Shown here piece by piece: positions 27,755 to 38,532 of a stretch of DNA of 64,000 nt. Made by a program: the position numbers and the translations under genes. How positions within the stretch are numbered: the first letter of the stretch is position 1; each line of letters begins with the position of its first letter. The notes beneath the pieces are model-generated. The model saw only the letters and a list, made by a program, of their open reading frames with translations, was not told the DNA's origin and did not search any database. This DNA is from Rossellomorea sp. AcN35-11 (lineage in GTDB: Bacteria > Bacillota > Bacilli > Bacillales > Bacillaceae_B): contig CP128835.1 of NCBI GenBank assembly GCA_030388825.1, positions 3,218,001 to 3,282,000 on the forward strand. Direction: 5' to 3'.

Positions 27755-28234
27755 TTATATTGAATTCGTCGTTAAATCCTGTTGCTCTTGGTGAAGTTTC
27801 CTGTATTGAAGATACATGGTGATTCTCCAAGGTACAATCATACCAAAGGCAAGAATCCAAAACATTCCGCTTAGCTCACCGTAATCAATCGAAGCACTGA
27901 GTATTGACTTGGCCACTATCCTGATCAGCAGAAGCCCCATTAAAATAAACGCGAACGCTTTAGATCTCTTTAAATAGATATCGTTATCACGAATTTCGAA
28001 TTTTGAGGTTTTAATCAATAAGATAGAAAAAAGCATTCCTACCGTAATGGCTTCAAGAAACTCACTCAACGTGACTCGAAAGACCGGGAATAAGAACATT
28101 AAAGCACCCGTACTCATGAACAAAGGGGGTAAAATAATCTTCCTGCCGCTTACCGGTTTTTTCTGGGCCTTCATTCTTATAAAGATCACCATGATACCCA
28201 TACAAATCGCTACAATGGATGAAGCAATCATCAT
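27755..28234 (-). CDS. ccdC: CcdC (YneJ) membrane protein
   Basis: 159 residues starting at ATG 28234 behind AAAAGG, with about four membrane helices. Typical sequence: KKPVSGRKIILPPLFMSTGALMF. It lies with ccdA and ccdB as in B. subtilis, where the set was linked to cytochrome c maturation and sporulation; only CcdA was shown to be needed. The frame extends upstream to 28309 but without homology or ribosome site. A terminator separates it from ccdB. Confidence 0.82.
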   Translation of the reverse strand: MMIASSIVAICMGIMVIFIRMKAQKKPVSGRKIILPPLFMSTGALMFLFPVFRVTLSEFLEAITVGMLFSILLIKTSKFEIRDNDIYLKRSKAFAFILMGLLLIRIVAKSILSASIDYGELSGMFWILAFGMIVPWRITMYLQYRKLHQEQQDLTTNSI

Positions 28235-28312
28235 AATCATCATCCTTTTACTTTCTACTTTTAATCTATCCCCTATTATAGCTGAAATGAAAGAAAAACG
28301 AAAACACAAAAA

Positions 28313-28344
28313 AAGAGAGAATGAATAAAAGCATTCATCTCTCT
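28313..28344 (-). terminator. Terminator after ccdB
   Basis: GAGAGATGAAT / ATTCATTCTCTC stem and a TTTTTTT run on the minus strand, between ccdB and ccdC. Confidence 0.82.
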
Positions 28345-28354
28345 TTCGATATGA

Positions 28355-28714
28355 TCATCCCAACACTCTTTTGATGGCCTCGTCCACACGCACATCATCA
28401 AAGGGTTTCACTATAAAATCCTTGGCTCCTGCTTCGATGGCTTCCACCACTACTTTCTGTTGTCCCATGGCAGAACACATGATGACTTTCGCCTGGGGGA
28501 ACTCCGATAAAATCCTTTTGACCGCTTCTATTCCATCCAACTCAGGCATCGTGATGTCCATCGTTACAAGGTCCGGCTGAAGCTCGCGATACTTTTCTAC
28601 GGCAGTAAGTCCATTTTCCGCTTCCCCTACGACCTCGTGACCGCCGGAGGAAAGCATGTTTCCAAGAGTCATTCTCATAAATTTCGCATCATCCACTACA
28701 AGTATCGTTGCCAC
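28355..28714 (-). CDS. ccdB: CcdB (YneI), CheY-like single-domain response regulator
   Basis: 119 residues, a receiver domain only. The phosphorylation Asp is in LVTMDITMPELDG (~residue 54), the acidic pair in VVDDAKFMR (8-9), and the switch Lys in DFIVKPFD (~104). No output domain, so it must act through a partner. The name follows the B. subtilis neighbour of ccdA; a direct part in cytochrome maturation is not established. Confidence 0.87.
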   Translation of the reverse strand: MATILVVDDAKFMRMTLGNMLSSGGHEVVGEAENGLTAVEKYRELQPDLVTMDITMPELDGIEAVKRILSEFPQAKVIMCSAMGQQKVVVEAIEAGAKDFIVKPFDDVRVDEAIKRVLG

Positions 28715-28833
28715 AGATGTTTCCTCCTCTATAAGCCTACCCGATGTCTATTGAATCTCATTTCCTGATTCATCCAATTAAACTATACCATAAAACGTAA
28801 TTCATTGTATATTTTATTATAAATTGGGTTGGA

Positions 28834-29541
28834 TTAAAAACCAGTGAATCCCCCAAACATCGAAGTGAAATAGGCAAGAATGACCGTCATCCAATCAAAG
28901 AACAGCATAATCCCTACAGCAATCATAACGTAGCCACCCACTTTTACGATTTTTCCACTATTCTTTCTGATCCACTGCATTCTCCCAATGAAGAATGACA
29001 GAATGAAAAAGGGAATCGCAAATCCCAGCACGTAAGACGTCATATAAATGACCCCCGAGCCAGGATTTGTAGCAGCAAGGGCCAGAACAGAAGCAAGAAT
29101 CGGGCCTGTGCATGGTGTCCATCCTGCAGCGAAAGCCATACCTATCAACACGGAACCCATATATCCCGCCGGCCTGTTCTTAAACTCGAAGCGACGGTCC
29201 TTCATCAGGGATTCTGGAGTAAACACGCCGATGACGATTAATCCAAACACCACAATGAAGATTGCTCCCAACTGTCGAATGAGATCTTTATAGTCTAAAA
29301 AGAAGCTTCCGATAAGAGACGTACCAAATCCGATGGCAATAAAAATTGCCGAGAAACCGACTAAGAAAAATAACGTATGTAATAAGCCTCTTCTTTGTAG
29401 TAATGCATTATCCGCCTTGAGCTCATTAACGCTCATCCCTGTTATATAAGATAGAAAAGCGGGATACAACGGCAGGCAGCAAGGGGATATAAAGCTCAGG
29501 AAACCGGCCCCAAATGCTAAGAAAATATTAATATCTGACAT
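28834..29541 (-). CDS. ccdA: Thiol-disulfide transporter CcdA
   Basis: 235-residue polytopic protein with six membrane helices that carries reducing power from cytoplasmic thioredoxin to the outside for cytochrome c and spore cortex assembly. The two redox Cys regions are [13 protein letters not shown] (~residue 20) and [10 protein letters not shown] (~120), at the starts of helices 1 and 4. Length and motifs are normal. Confidence 0.93.
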   Translation of the reverse strand: MSDINIFLAFGAGFLSFISPCCLPLYPAFLSYITGMSVNELKADNALLQRRGLLHTLFFLVGFSAIFIAIGFGTSLIGSFFLDYKDLIRQLGAIFIVVFGLIVIGVFTPESLMKDRRFEFKNRPAGYMGSVLIGMAFAAGWTPCTGPILASVLALAATNPGSGVIYMTSYVLGFAIPFFILSFFIGRMQWIRKNSGKIVKVGGYVMIAVGIMLFFDWMTVILAYFTSMFGGFTGF

Positions 29542-29805
29542 TTTTACAACTCCTACTTTTTAGTATATACCTTATTCTATCAAAGAAACCCGAATTCTAT
29601 GAGGAATGTTTATGTGAAAGATTTGTGACCATTATATTACATGCACATTCTACTTTTTCATTTGTATTAAACTCTCTTTTCTTTTTAGAATTCCGTTAAT
29701 TTTACTTTGAAAATTTGATTTAATTTCGTTATACTTATAAAAAGTTACAGTTATTACTAGTTTTGTATTCCATATGTAAGGACATACAAAAGAAAGGAAA
29801 CAGCC

Positions 29806-29982
29806 GTGTCTAAAAAAGAGCTTCTCGAACGAATTGAAAAAAAGCGTGCTCAATTAATTGATATTGTCGCTGAAAATGGACTCACATCACCCCAAGCTAT
29901 TCAATTTAGTCAGGAACTTGATCGTCTGTTAAATAGCTACAACTCCTTATACATAAAAAAGTGCTCGCCACAAATGAGTTAA
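29806..29982 (+). CDS. Spo0E-like aspartyl-phosphate phosphatase
   Basis: 58 residues, two helices, with the family signature SQELDRLLN (~residues 36-44). Members dephosphorylate Spo0A-P and delay sporulation. The GTG start at 29806 has AGAAAGGAA eight bases before it. B. subtilis carries the Spo0E-like ynzD near ccdA, so this is its likely positional counterpart. Divergent from ccdA; a shared hairpin ends it and the converging ABC gene. Confidence 0.85.
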   Translation: MSKKELLERIEKKRAQLIDIVAENGLTSPQAIQFSQELDRLLNSYNSLYIKKCSPQMS

Positions 29983-30035
29983 GGCATCTTGTTGATTACA
30001 ATTATACAACTCTACTATATATACATGAAGGAAAA

Positions 30036-30060
30036 GGCAGGCTCTGATCATGAGCCTGCC
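30036..30060. terminator. Hairpin between the Spo0E-like gene and the ABC exporter
   Basis: GGCAGGCTC-TGATCAT-GAGCCTGCC with TTTTCC on the minus strand and TTTCATT on the plus strand. Confidence 0.75.
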
Positions 30061-30070
30061 TTTCATTCCT

Positions 30071-31876
30071 TCATGTATTCGAGATGGCATCCTCCATACC
30101 TTCCACTAAACCATTTTGAAGCAGGTACATCTTGTGATAAATCCCTTTCTGAACGAGTAATTCCTGATGACTTCCCCTTTCGACAATCTCTCCTTGATGA
30201 AGAACCAGGATAAGGTCAGCATCTTGAATGGTAGAAAGCCTGTGTGCAATCGCAATCGTCGTTCTTCCTTTTCTCATGCTCGATAGCGCTTCCTGGATGC
30301 TGTCTTCGGTTTCTGTATCGATATTGGCTGTCGCTTCGTCTAAGACAAGGATTTTAGGCTTTGTTGCTACAGTCCTTGCAAATGCAATCAACTGTCTTTG
30401 ACCGCTCGAAAACGTCGAACCCCTTTCAACCACCGCATGCCCATATTGGTCAGGCAACTTTTCAATAAATGAACTCGCCTGGACGAATCTTGCTGCTTCT
30501 TCCACTTCTTTATCCTTCATAGCTTCGTCATATAGCTTAATATTGTCCCTGACGGTGCCGAAGAAAAGAAATGGATCTTGTAGGACAAGCCCCATTTTCG
30601 CCCTTAATTCCTCCATTGGATATGCTTTAATGCTTTGGCCGTCTATCTTTATATCACCACGCTCGAATTCATAGAACCTCATGAGTAAATTGATGATGGA
30701 GCTTTTCCCGCTACCTGTATGCCCGACCAGTGCGACTGTTTCACCCGGTCTTGCTGTGAATGAAATTTTCTTTAATACATCTTTCCTGCCATCGTATGAG
30801 AACGAAACATTGTCAAATGTGACCTCACCTGCACTGATCGTTTCTTTCGTTGGTTTATCCACGTTTTGCCCAGGTGAAAGTTCTTCTTCATCAAGTAGTT
30901 TGAAGACGCGTGAAGAGGCGATGATTGCCTGTTGAAACATCGACAGCCTCATCATAATTTGATTGACCGGTTCAAAGAAACGGTCCAGATAATTCACAAA
31001 AGCGTACAACACTCCTATTTCTATAGGCTGATTGAAGGAGGTCACACCAAAATAGCTTAACACCACTATTAAAGCAGCCACATAAACTAGATCAATGGCA
31101 GGTCTTAATAATAATCCGTCCACTTTAATATTTCTCATGCCTGCTAAATAGTGTTTAGTATTTATGTCTCCGAATTCTTCCCTTAATCTCTTTTCCTGTC
31201 TAAAGACTTGAATGATAGCCATCCCCTGAAGGGATTCACTTAGCTTTGCATTAAGCTGACTTAACCTTTCACGCAAATCCTGATAAAAGACAGCGCTATA
31301 TTTACGGTAAAGCTTCATAATCATAAATATGACCGGCAGAATGAATAAACAGAAGAATGCAAGCCTCGTATTGAGCGCAAACATGGCAATGAAGATTCCC
31401 GTCAATAGGAAGGATCCTTGAATAAAGGACACAAGGACACTTACAAACATATCTTTAATGGCTTCTGTATCATTCGTTACCCGTGACACGATACTTCCTG
31501 CGGGAGTTTTATCAAAATACCTCATTCCTAAACTCTGTACCTTCGTGAACACATCCACTCGCAGCTGTTGAATGATTTTTAACGCGATTTCTTGAAATTT
31601 CAGCAATTGAAAGTAAGAGATCAATACATTGATCAATTGGATCAATAAATAGGATGCTGCCAACCCGACAAGTGGACCATAAGGAAATTTTCCGGGTGTT
31701 AAATAATCATCAATAAAGATTTTAATGATGATCGGCCCTAAGACGTCACCTATGGTTGTCAGAAGCAGTAATGAAAAAGCGAATGCAATCTTTTTTTTAT
31801 GCGGCTTAGCATATTTGATTAGGCGCAAGAAAATGGTCCGTTGTTCTTTCGCCGTCAATGTCGGTATAGTATCCAT
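30071..31876 (-). CDS. Heterodimeric ABC exporter, subunit 2 (canonical Walker B)
   Basis: 601 residues: six membrane helices (residues ~25-320), then an ATPase domain. Walker A is GHTGSGKSS, Walker B is ILVLDEATANID with the catalytic Glu present, and the H-loop is AHRLS. The signature is altered to FSSGQRQ. It follows the partner gene by 3 bases. Together they match BmrCD/LmrCD/YknUV-type multidrug exporters, in which only one ATP site is fully active. Substrate unknown. Confidence 0.85.
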   Translation of the reverse strand: MDTIPTLTAKEQRTIFLRLIKYAKPHKKKIAFAFSLLLLTTIGDVLGPIIIKIFIDDYLTPGKFPYGPLVGLAASYLLIQLINVLISYFQLLKFQEIALKIIQQLRVDVFTKVQSLGMRYFDKTPAGSIVSRVTNDTEAIKDMFVSVLVSFIQGSFLLTGIFIAMFALNTRLAFFCLFILPVIFMIMKLYRKYSAVFYQDLRERLSQLNAKLSESLQGMAIIQVFRQEKRLREEFGDINTKHYLAGMRNIKVDGLLLRPAIDLVYVAALIVVLSYFGVTSFNQPIEIGVLYAFVNYLDRFFEPVNQIMMRLSMFQQAIIASSRVFKLLDEEELSPGQNVDKPTKETISAGEVTFDNVSFSYDGRKDVLKKISFTARPGETVALVGHTGSGKSSIINLLMRFYEFERGDIKIDGQSIKAYPMEELRAKMGLVLQDPFLFFGTVRDNIKLYDEAMKDKEVEEAARFVQASSFIEKLPDQYGHAVVERGSTFSSGQRQLIAFARTVATKPKILVLDEATANIDTETEDSIQEALSSMRKGRTTIAIAHRLSTIQDADLILVLHQGEIVERGSHQELLVQKGIYHKMYLLQNGLVEGMEDAISNT

Positions 31877-31879
31877 TTC

Positions 31880-33631
31880 TTATCCCCCATACTCCACTAG
31901 TTCTTCTAATTGTTGACGCAGAAACATTTCCCGATACCAACCCTTTTTCATCATCAATTCACTGTGAGTGCCTCTCTCCGTGATCTTTCCTTCTTCTAGG
32001 ACGATGATCAAATCTGCATGTTGGATAGCACTTAAACGATGAGAAGTGATCATGGTCGTCTTCCCGATCCTGTTCTTCTTTAAAGAATGTAAAATGGATT
32101 CTTCCGTCCTTGCATCTACCGCAGACAATGAGTCATCCAGGATGAGTACCTCCGGATCCATTAACAGGGCTCTTGCAATCGATATCCTCTGCTTTTGCCC
32201 CCCCCCGATAACGAAACGCCCCTTTCACCGACTACCGTTTCATACCCATCACTGAAATGGACGATATCCTCATGTATATGGGCAAGCGCTGCTTGCCTTT
32301 TCCACATCTTCTTTCGGAATGTGAGGCTGGGAAAACGCGATATTCTCTAGAATTGTGGCTGAAAAAAGGAAATGATCCTGGGGTACATAGCCAATACTCT
32401 CCCTTAAACGGGTTAATTGATAATCCTGAATGATATGGTCCCCAAAAGTGATCGTTCCTTTATACCCTTCGAATTCCCTTAATAACAACCTTAACAAGGT
32501 TGTCTTACCTGCACCCGTCTTCCCTACAATACCAATCGTTTGACCTTTATTCAGGCAAAATTGAATATTCTCCAATGCAGGCTCCTTCTCATTCGGGTAA
32601 GAAAAGGAATCAATCTGATACTCTATATCCCCTGATGGGCATTGATTGAGGGCTCCTTCCTGATCCTTGATTTCAATCCTTTCATTTAAGATTTTAGTAA
32701 CACGATCGTATGACGCGCGACCTCTCTCCACAATATTGAATAACCACCCGAAAGCAAGCATCGGCCAGATTAAGAGCCCAAGGTAAGTAGTAAACGAAAT
32801 TAATTCTCCTATGGTCATATCCCCGTTGACCACAAACCTTGATCCAAATACGATCGACAGAAAGAATGAAATACCCACAATGATGGAAATCGTCGGATCG
32901 AATAGGGAATCCACCCTTGCAACGGATACATTCCTCTGTACAACATCTTCGGATTGCTTTCTAAACGATTCAATATCTTCTTTTTCTTGTCCGAACGTTT
33001 TTATTACCTTGATTCCTGTAACACTCTCCTGGGTTTTATCATTTAACGAAGAAAAGGCTTCTTGCGCCTTGTGAAAACGTTTATGTAGAAGAGTACCGTA
33101 ATAATTTGTCAGAATGGCCATGAAAGGCATTGGAATCAACGCAATGAGTGTAAGCTTCCAGCTGATGGTGAAAGCCATTGCCAGTATCACAAATCCTCCT
33201 GTAGAGATTGAATCCACAAATGTTAACACACCCACCCCTGCTGTTTGCTGGATAGCTTGAAGATCGTTTGTTGCATGGGCCATTAAATCTCCGACCCGCC
33301 TCTTTTGATAAAAGGATGGTGACATCCTTGTAAAATGTTCATACAGGCGGTTCCTGAGCAATCGTGAAAGCTTGGTGGCAGAACCAAAAATCATGATTCT
33401 CCAAACAAACCTCAGCCCATACATAGATAGCGCCGTGATGATCAGGATGAAAATCCACTTCATCATATCTCCTCTAGTCAAGGAATTCCCTTTAATACTG
33501 TCGACTATGATCCCTACGATCCTTGGCGGGATCAATTGAAGAAATGCTACACATAAAAGCAGTAAAATTCCTGCTATATAAGACTTTTTCTCTTGAAGAA
33601 AAAACCATTTTAAATCTAAAAATACTTTCAT
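31880..33631 (-). CDS. Heterodimeric ABC exporter, subunit 1 (degenerate Walker B, frameshifted)
   Basis: ~582 residues after repair. Membrane domain (residues ~15-300), Walker [10 protein letters not shown]. The frame is lost near 32283-32292 (one extra base) and regained in a nine-G run (32198-32206) inside the signature LSGGQKQR, where seven are expected. Between them the text reads [29 protein letters not shown]. Walker B is [11 protein letters not shown], with Asp in place of the catalytic Glu, typical of the weak half of heterodimeric exporters. Pairs with the next gene. Confidence 0.83.
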
Positions 33632-33745
33632 TCCGTCCCCCCCGTTACTGTATAGAATCGACTCTTTATTTTACCAAATTTCAAAAAAATGAGAAATCTT
33701 TTTTTAGATGAACAGCCTTCAACCCTGCATTTTATAAAAACGAAA

Positions 33746-33773
33746 AGCATCCCTTACTTATGAAAGGGATGCT
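33746..33773 (-). terminator. Terminator after camS
   Basis: AGCATCCCTTTCATAAGTAAGGGATGCT, then TTTTCGTTTTTA on the minus strand. Confidence 0.82.
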
Positions 33774-33792
33774 TCTTCTGCTCTACATACTC

Positions 33793-34914
33793 TTAGTGGA
33801 TCTGAACAAAGGGTTCCTGGTCCACTTCTTTGACAATGGTTGCTTTCAGGCCTTTAGGTGTCTTTACGTAAAGGTATACAGGTGTATGGGGGAAGTAATC
33901 CACAATTTCAGGGCCGATTGCCTGGGAGAAGCCGATAAGTTCAGTTTCTTTGACCATTCCAGTATGTACGTCAATGACTAGCTTATTTAATGTGTCTTTT
34001 TGGTATAAGGCTTTACCGACAAACTCAATGTCCTGATGAGAGAAGTATTTAGAGACATAATCCTCTAAATCACGAATTCGATTATGCAGATCTCGGTCTT
34101 TCTCTTCTCCTTCGTCACTGGGAAAATAAAAATATTTATCAGATACATCATTCCATTTTTTTACTCGCTTATCATTTTCATCTACATAACCCGTTGAGAT
34201 GTAGTTTCCTGATACCACACTATTTAGCGGTTGAAGTTTGTATAAGGAAATCATGATAGGAACATCTTTCAGTTCTTTATTCCCCTTAACACGACTTACC
34301 ACTGTGTCGGCTATTTTCTTCCCGTAGGCTTCTAACTGTTTATCGTCGATTTTAGCCTCATCGAAATGCATGAGCTTATTTTCATCTTCTACGCGAATAT
34401 AATCCACCGTATTCAAAGCGAGACCGAGGGATATCCCTTTAATCTTTCCGTCTGAATCAACATAGTTCTGCTCGTGAATATAAGCGAGGTACATGGGATT
34501 CTTTTTTTCCAGCTCCATCTTCTGTTCCCAGCCCATGTCTTCCTTGATGTCCAAAGGGGGATTAAGGCCTGACTTATTTGAATCTGACTTTCTCCTCAGC
34601 CACGATCTAAGATCTTTTAGATATTGACCCTCTTCATAAACATAATCATCAGGAGAAAAATGCTTGGTGGATAATGACATAAGACCGGTTTCAATTTCAT
34701 CCATGTCACTCCGATTGTTAATCATCATCGTAATAAGACCTCGATTGACCGATTTCTTCTCTTTGTTCACTGTATAATTTAAATATTCCCGTGCTTCTCC
34801 TGCCGCACTATTTTGAATTTCAAGTGTTTCTTCATCCATCACTTCCTGAGGCTTATTGCTGCATCCGGCAACAAGAATCATGAGAGACAGTGAAGCAATC
34901 ATCCATTTTTTCAT
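33793..34914 (-). CDS. camS: CamS family sex-pheromone-type lipoprotein
   Basis: 373 residues with signal peptide and lipobox LVAGC (Cys 18). The mature part carries the CamS patterns LRSWLRRKSDSNKSGLNPP, then YLAYIHEQNY, and YVDENDKRVKKWNDVSDKYFYFPS. In enterococci and staphylococci, signal-peptide fragments of such lipoproteins act as pheromones; in Bacillus (YerH) the role is unknown. Single gene with its own terminator, placed between yneF and the ABC exporter, a block absent from this spot in B. subtilis. Confidence 0.85.
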   Translation of the reverse strand: MKKWMIASLSLMILVAGCSNKPQEVMDEETLEIQNSAAGEAREYLNYTVNKEKKSVNRGLITMMINNRSDMDEIETGLMSLSTKHFSPDDYVYEEGQYLKDLRSWLRRKSDSNKSGLNPPLDIKEDMGWEQKMELEKKNPMYLAYIHEQNYVDSDGKIKGISLGLALNTVDYIRVEDENKLMHFDEAKIDDKQLEAYGKKIADTVVSRVKGNKELKDVPIMISLYKLQPLNSVVSGNYISTGYVDENDKRVKKWNDVSDKYFYFPSDEGEEKDRDLHNRIRDLEDYVSKYFSHQDIEFVGKALYQKDTLNKLVIDVHTGMVKETELIGFSQAIGPEIVDYFPHTPVYLYVKTPKGLKATIVKEVDQEPFVQIH

Positions 34915-35047
34915 ATGACTCCCTCCGGAATATATTCTATCATAAATTCAATTTCAACCTGAATGATAACCATCAAGTTTTCATGAATATATGAAAATGA
35001 TCATATGATCCTAATTCATTTATCCAAGATTGGCCGCAAATAGAAAA

Positions 35048-35068
35048 AGCACTCATTTCCTGAGTGCT
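35048..35068 (-). terminator. Terminator after yneF
   Basis: AGCACTCAGGAAATGAGTGCT followed by TTTTTCTATTT on the minus strand. Confidence 0.82.
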
Positions 35069-35076
35069 TCTACCTA

Positions 35077-35298
35077 TTATTTCATGTTCTTATTCATTGC
35101 ATTCATCATTTGGTTGATTTTCTTCTGTGATGGCTTTTGACCCATCTGCATCATCATCATGCGTAACATTTGCTCGTTAATTGGTGGATTTTTCTTAAGG
35201 TAGCTCATCATATATCTACGAGCAATGAAAAATCCTAGTGCAACTCCAGCAAGTAATGCCAGAACTCCAACTAGAATAAGTAAACCAGTCGTTCCCAT
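35077..35298 (-). CDS. yneF: YneF family (UPF0154) membrane protein
   Basis: 73 residues: one N-terminal membrane helix ([22 protein letters not shown]), then the family pattern [30 protein letters not shown]. Conserved in Firmicutes next to sirA; no biochemical role is known. Confidence 0.9.
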   Translation of the reverse strand: MGTTGLLILVGVLALLAGVALGFFIARRYMMSYLKKNPPINEQMLRMMMMQMGQKPSQKKINQMMNAMNKNMK

Positions 35299-35382
35299 AT
35301 TCTTACTTCCTCCTTCATGTTGTCCTTATAAAAGTGTACTAAACCAAGAAACATTATACAATATTTCTGTCATAATTTCTTA

Positions 35383-35820
35383 TTAATATATAAATTTTCT
35401 CTGTTTTATAGGTTTTAACCATCCAAAACGTTCATTTTGGATATCGATTGCAAGAAGTTGTCCGATATTCCTGCGCAATATCTCAAAAAAGATATATTCA
35501 GATTCATCTGACCCCCAGGCATTAAGAGTCATCCACTTTTCATGTAGGACTAGGGTTGCACCTGATTCCAGCCGTTCAATCGTTGCAATTGAATCTACCC
35601 AGGCTGAACCTTCTATTTTCATGATTTCGTGTTGCAGTATTCTTTGTGTAGGAAGGTATGGTATAGGTTTAGTAATGTAATCTACTTGTTTCGAGATAAT
35701 ATCGTGAAGCTCACCTGAACTTGCTTCCCATTCCGAAAACAACTGAAAGAAAATTCTTTCCCGACCATAATAGTGCTGAACAAACATTTCTTCAATCCAA
35801 TAGATCTGATAGTTTCGCAC
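35383..35820 (-). CDS. sirA: Sporulation inhibitor of replication SirA (YneE)
   Basis: 145 residues beginning VRNYQIYWIEEMFVQHYYGRE. SirA binds domain I of DnaA and stops new rounds of replication when sporulation begins. The GTG at 35820 lies four bases after AGGAGGGG; the upstream ATG at 35838 sits on the other side of this site. The position between tkt and yneF matches B. subtilis. A Spo0A-controlled promoter would be expected, but I could not identify a clear box. Confidence 0.83.
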   Translation of the reverse strand: MRNYQIYWIEEMFVQHYYGRERIFFQLFSEWEASSGELHDIISKQVDYITKPIPYLPTQRILQHEIMKIEGSAWVDSIATIERLESGATLVLHEKWMTLNAWGSDESEYIFFEILRRNIGQLLAIDIQNERFGWLKPIKQRKFIY

Positions 35821-35838
35821 TTTTCCCCCTCCTGCCAT

Positions 35839-36131
35839 TCTTTTATATAGTATAAATCAACTAGAAGGGAGTCACTGTCAGAAATTGTTGAAAATCTACA
35901 CTAGTTTTGTCGAATTCAGATTAGACTACATTTGATTCTTGAGGGCCCTACCATCACACAAACAACTCTTTCTGTGTTCGATTCTTTTCTTTCACTAATT
36001 AGATCCGCTATTAAAATAAGGTAAATATCTACTTATTTAAAAAGCTTGAATTGTTTTAAGCTCTGCCACTCATCTCTTTCAGCACCTGCCGCCTGACAGA
36101 GCTTTAGACTATATTTCGTACATTAAACCAT
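35839..36131. other. Intergenic region between tkt and sirA
   Basis: AT-rich, no convincing coding frame. It should hold the sirA promoter. I see no strong repeat or structured RNA. Confidence 0.4.
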
Positions 36132-36170
36132 AAAAAGGTCAACTCCCTAATGAGTATTAGGGAGTTGACC
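36132..36170 (-). terminator. Terminator after tkt
   Basis: GGTCAACTCCCTAAT / ATTAGGGAGTTGACC stem with TTTTTA on the minus strand. Confidence 0.88.
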
Positions 36171-36184
36171 CATCAAATCTATAT

Positions 36185-38191
36185 TTATGACTGAAGAAGG
36201 GCTTTGATTCTTGACACAATATTTTCTGAAGTGAATCCATACTCTTCCATGACTTTCTCACCAGGAGCCGATGCACCATAGCCATCAATCCCTAAGATGT
36301 CACCTTCGTCCCCTACATAGCGATCCCAGCCCATCGGTGATCCCATTTCAATAGCAAGACGTTTTTTCACGCCTTTAGGTAGGATGGATTCTTTATATTC
36401 TTTTGTCTGTTTTTCGAAACGATCCCAAGATGGCATACTAACGACTGACACGCTGATTCCATCTTTCTCAAGGGCATTTTGTGCTTCTACTGCTAAATGC
36501 ACTTCAGAACCAGTTGCGATCAATAAAGCATCAGGCTGTTCTTTTCCTGAAGGAGATACAACATATGCCCCTTTTGATACGCCGTTGTAAGCTTTATCCG
36601 CAGTCCCTTTAAGTGTCGGAAGGTCCTGTCGGGATAGTACCAGCATGGTAGGTTGATCCTTTGACTCTAAAGATAATCTCCAAGCAGAAGCCACTTCGTT
36701 TCCATCTCCTGGGCGGATGACAGAAAGGTTCGGCATGGCACGAAGGGATGCAAGCTGTTCCACAGGCTCATGCGTAGGGCCATCTTCTCCTACTGCGATA
36801 CTATCATGGGTGAATACATAGGTCACAGGTAAGCCCATTAGAGCTGCTAAACGGATGGCAGGTCTTAAATAATCACTAAAGACGAAGAATGTCCCACCGA
36901 ATACGTGAAGGCCTCCGTGAAGTGCCATACCATTCATGGCTGCTCCCATGCCGAATTCACGTACTCCGAACCAGATGTTACGTCCTTCATAAGATTCAGA
37001 TGTAAAGTCCGCTTCATCTTTAATCATTGTCTTATTAGACCCTGCTAAGTCAGCAGAACCACCAATGAATGAAGGCAGGTTCTTAGCAATGGCATTTAAT
37101 ACTTCACCTGAGGAAGCCCTGCTCGCTAATGCTTTTCCTTCTTCATATACTGGGATGTCACGATCCCATCCTTCACTTAGCTCCCCTTTGATTGCTGCTT
37201 CCAATTGGACTGAAAGCTCTGGGTGCTCTTCTTTATATTTAATGAATAAGTCAGCCCACTCTTTTTCTTTTTCAGATCCTGTTTGCTGAATTCTTTCTTC
37301 GAATCTGCTGTAAACCTCATCTGGCACATGGAAATCCTGCTCAAACGTCCATTGATATGCTTCTTTTGTAAGCTTCATCTCGTCTTCCCCGAGTGGAGCA
37401 CCATGAACAGCTGATTTCCCCGATTTATTAGGTGCACCGTACCCAATGACCGTCTTGACTTCGATCATTGTAGGACGCGTCGTATCACCTTGAGCTTCTT
37501 CGATTGCTCTTGAAATTTCATCAAGATCATTACCGTCTTCCACACGGATATATTGCCAGCCATATGATTCAAAACGTCCTTTTACACTTTCAGAGAATGA
37601 TTTATCCAAGTCTCCATCAAGTGAAATATCATTTGAATCATAAAGAACTACAAGGCGGCCCAATTTTAAGTGAGCTGCTAATGAAGCTGCTTCAGAAGCA
37701 ACACCTTCCATTAAATCTCCATCACCACAGATAGAATATGTAAAGTGGTCTACTATATCATATTGATCTTTATTGTATGTAGATGCCAAATGTCTTTCAG
37801 CTAAGGCCATACCAACAGCCATGCCGATTCCTTGACCAAGTGGTCCAGTCGTTGCTTCTACCCCCGGAGTATGTTTGTATTCAGGGTGTCCAGGTGTTTT
37901 ACTTCCCCATTGACGGAAGTCTTTCAGGTCGTCCATCGAAACGTCGTATCCTGATAAATGAAGCAGGCTATATAATAGCATGGATCCGTGACCAGCGGAT
38001 AAAACAAAGCGATCCCTGTTAAACCACTCAGGATTTTTCGGATTATGATTCATGAATCTCGTCCAAAGAGCATATGCCATAGGAGCTGCACCCATAGGCA
38101 TTCCTGGGTGTCCAGAACCGGCTTTTTCAATTGCATCGATAGATAATGTACGGATTGTATTAATTGCTAATTGATCTGTGTTATCAAACAT
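36185..38191 (-). CDS. tkt: Transketolase
   Basis: 668-residue thiamine-diphosphate enzyme of the pentose phosphate pathway. N-terminal ThDP motif [15 protein letters not shown] (~residue 154), substrate His in [14 protein letters not shown] (~66), the middle-domain Glu in [13 protein letters not shown] (~410) and [18 protein letters not shown] (~460-477). Full length, no anomalies. It lies between ynzC and sirA as in B. subtilis. Confidence 0.97.
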   Translation of the reverse strand: MFDNTDQLAINTIRTLSIDAIEKAGSGHPGMPMGAAPMAYALWTRFMNHNPKNPEWFNRDRFVLSAGHGSMLLYSLLHLSGYDVSMDDLKDFRQWGSKTPGHPEYKHTPGVEATTGPLGQGIGMAVGMALAERHLASTYNKDQYDIVDHFTYSICGDGDLMEGVASEAASLAAHLKLGRLVVLYDSNDISLDGDLDKSFSESVKGRFESYGWQYIRVEDGNDLDEISRAIEEAQGDTTRPTMIEVKTVIGYGAPNKSGKSAVHGAPLGEDEMKLTKEAYQWTFEQDFHVPDEVYSRFEERIQQTGSEKEKEWADLFIKYKEEHPELSVQLEAAIKGELSEGWDRDIPVYEEGKALASRASSGEVLNAIAKNLPSFIGGSADLAGSNKTMIKDEADFTSESYEGRNIWFGVREFGMGAAMNGMALHGGLHVFGGTFFVFSDYLRPAIRLAALMGLPVTYVFTHDSIAVGEDGPTHEPVEQLASLRAMPNLSVIRPGDGNEVASAWRLSLESKDQPTMLVLSRQDLPTLKGTADKAYNGVSKGAYVVSPSGKEQPDALLIATGSEVHLAVEAQNALEKDGISVSVVSMPSWDRFEKQTKEYKESILPKGVKKRLAIEMGSPMGWDRYVGDEGDILGIDGYGASAPGEKVMEEYGFTSENIVSRIKALLQS

Positions 38192-38488
38192 ATGTCAGAC
38201 ATCCTTCCTTTTAATGTACCTTATTAATATTAATCTTCTTTTGTCTTTTATACAACTATCTTGAATGATAACACGACTTTGTCATCCTTGAAAATAAAAA
38301 CCCTCGCAAAAGCACCCTTATTATTATGCTCACGGTTATTGAAAAGAAAGCCATCTTCTTGAACCGGGGGTGTAAATCCATGTTGATTTATTGAAACATT
38401 GAAAAGGCATTCCCTTTTGAGATAAAGATTGAACTTTCATGCTAGGAAGTAAACACTTCTCCCCCTAAACTTAATAGGAAGCTGACAA
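38192..38488. other. Upstream region of tkt
   Basis: About 300 bases without a credible gene. It should contain the tkt promoter. No clear regulatory structure seen. Confidence 0.4.
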
Positions 38489-38526
38489 AAAACTGCCAGG
38501 TCTATTTCAAATAGACCTGGCAGTTT
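38489..38526 (-). terminator. Terminator after ynzC
   Basis: AAACTGCCAGGTCTATTTGAAATAGACCTGGCAGTTT, then TTTGTC on the minus strand; a long perfect stem. Confidence 0.87.
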
Positions 38527-38532
38527 CATCCA

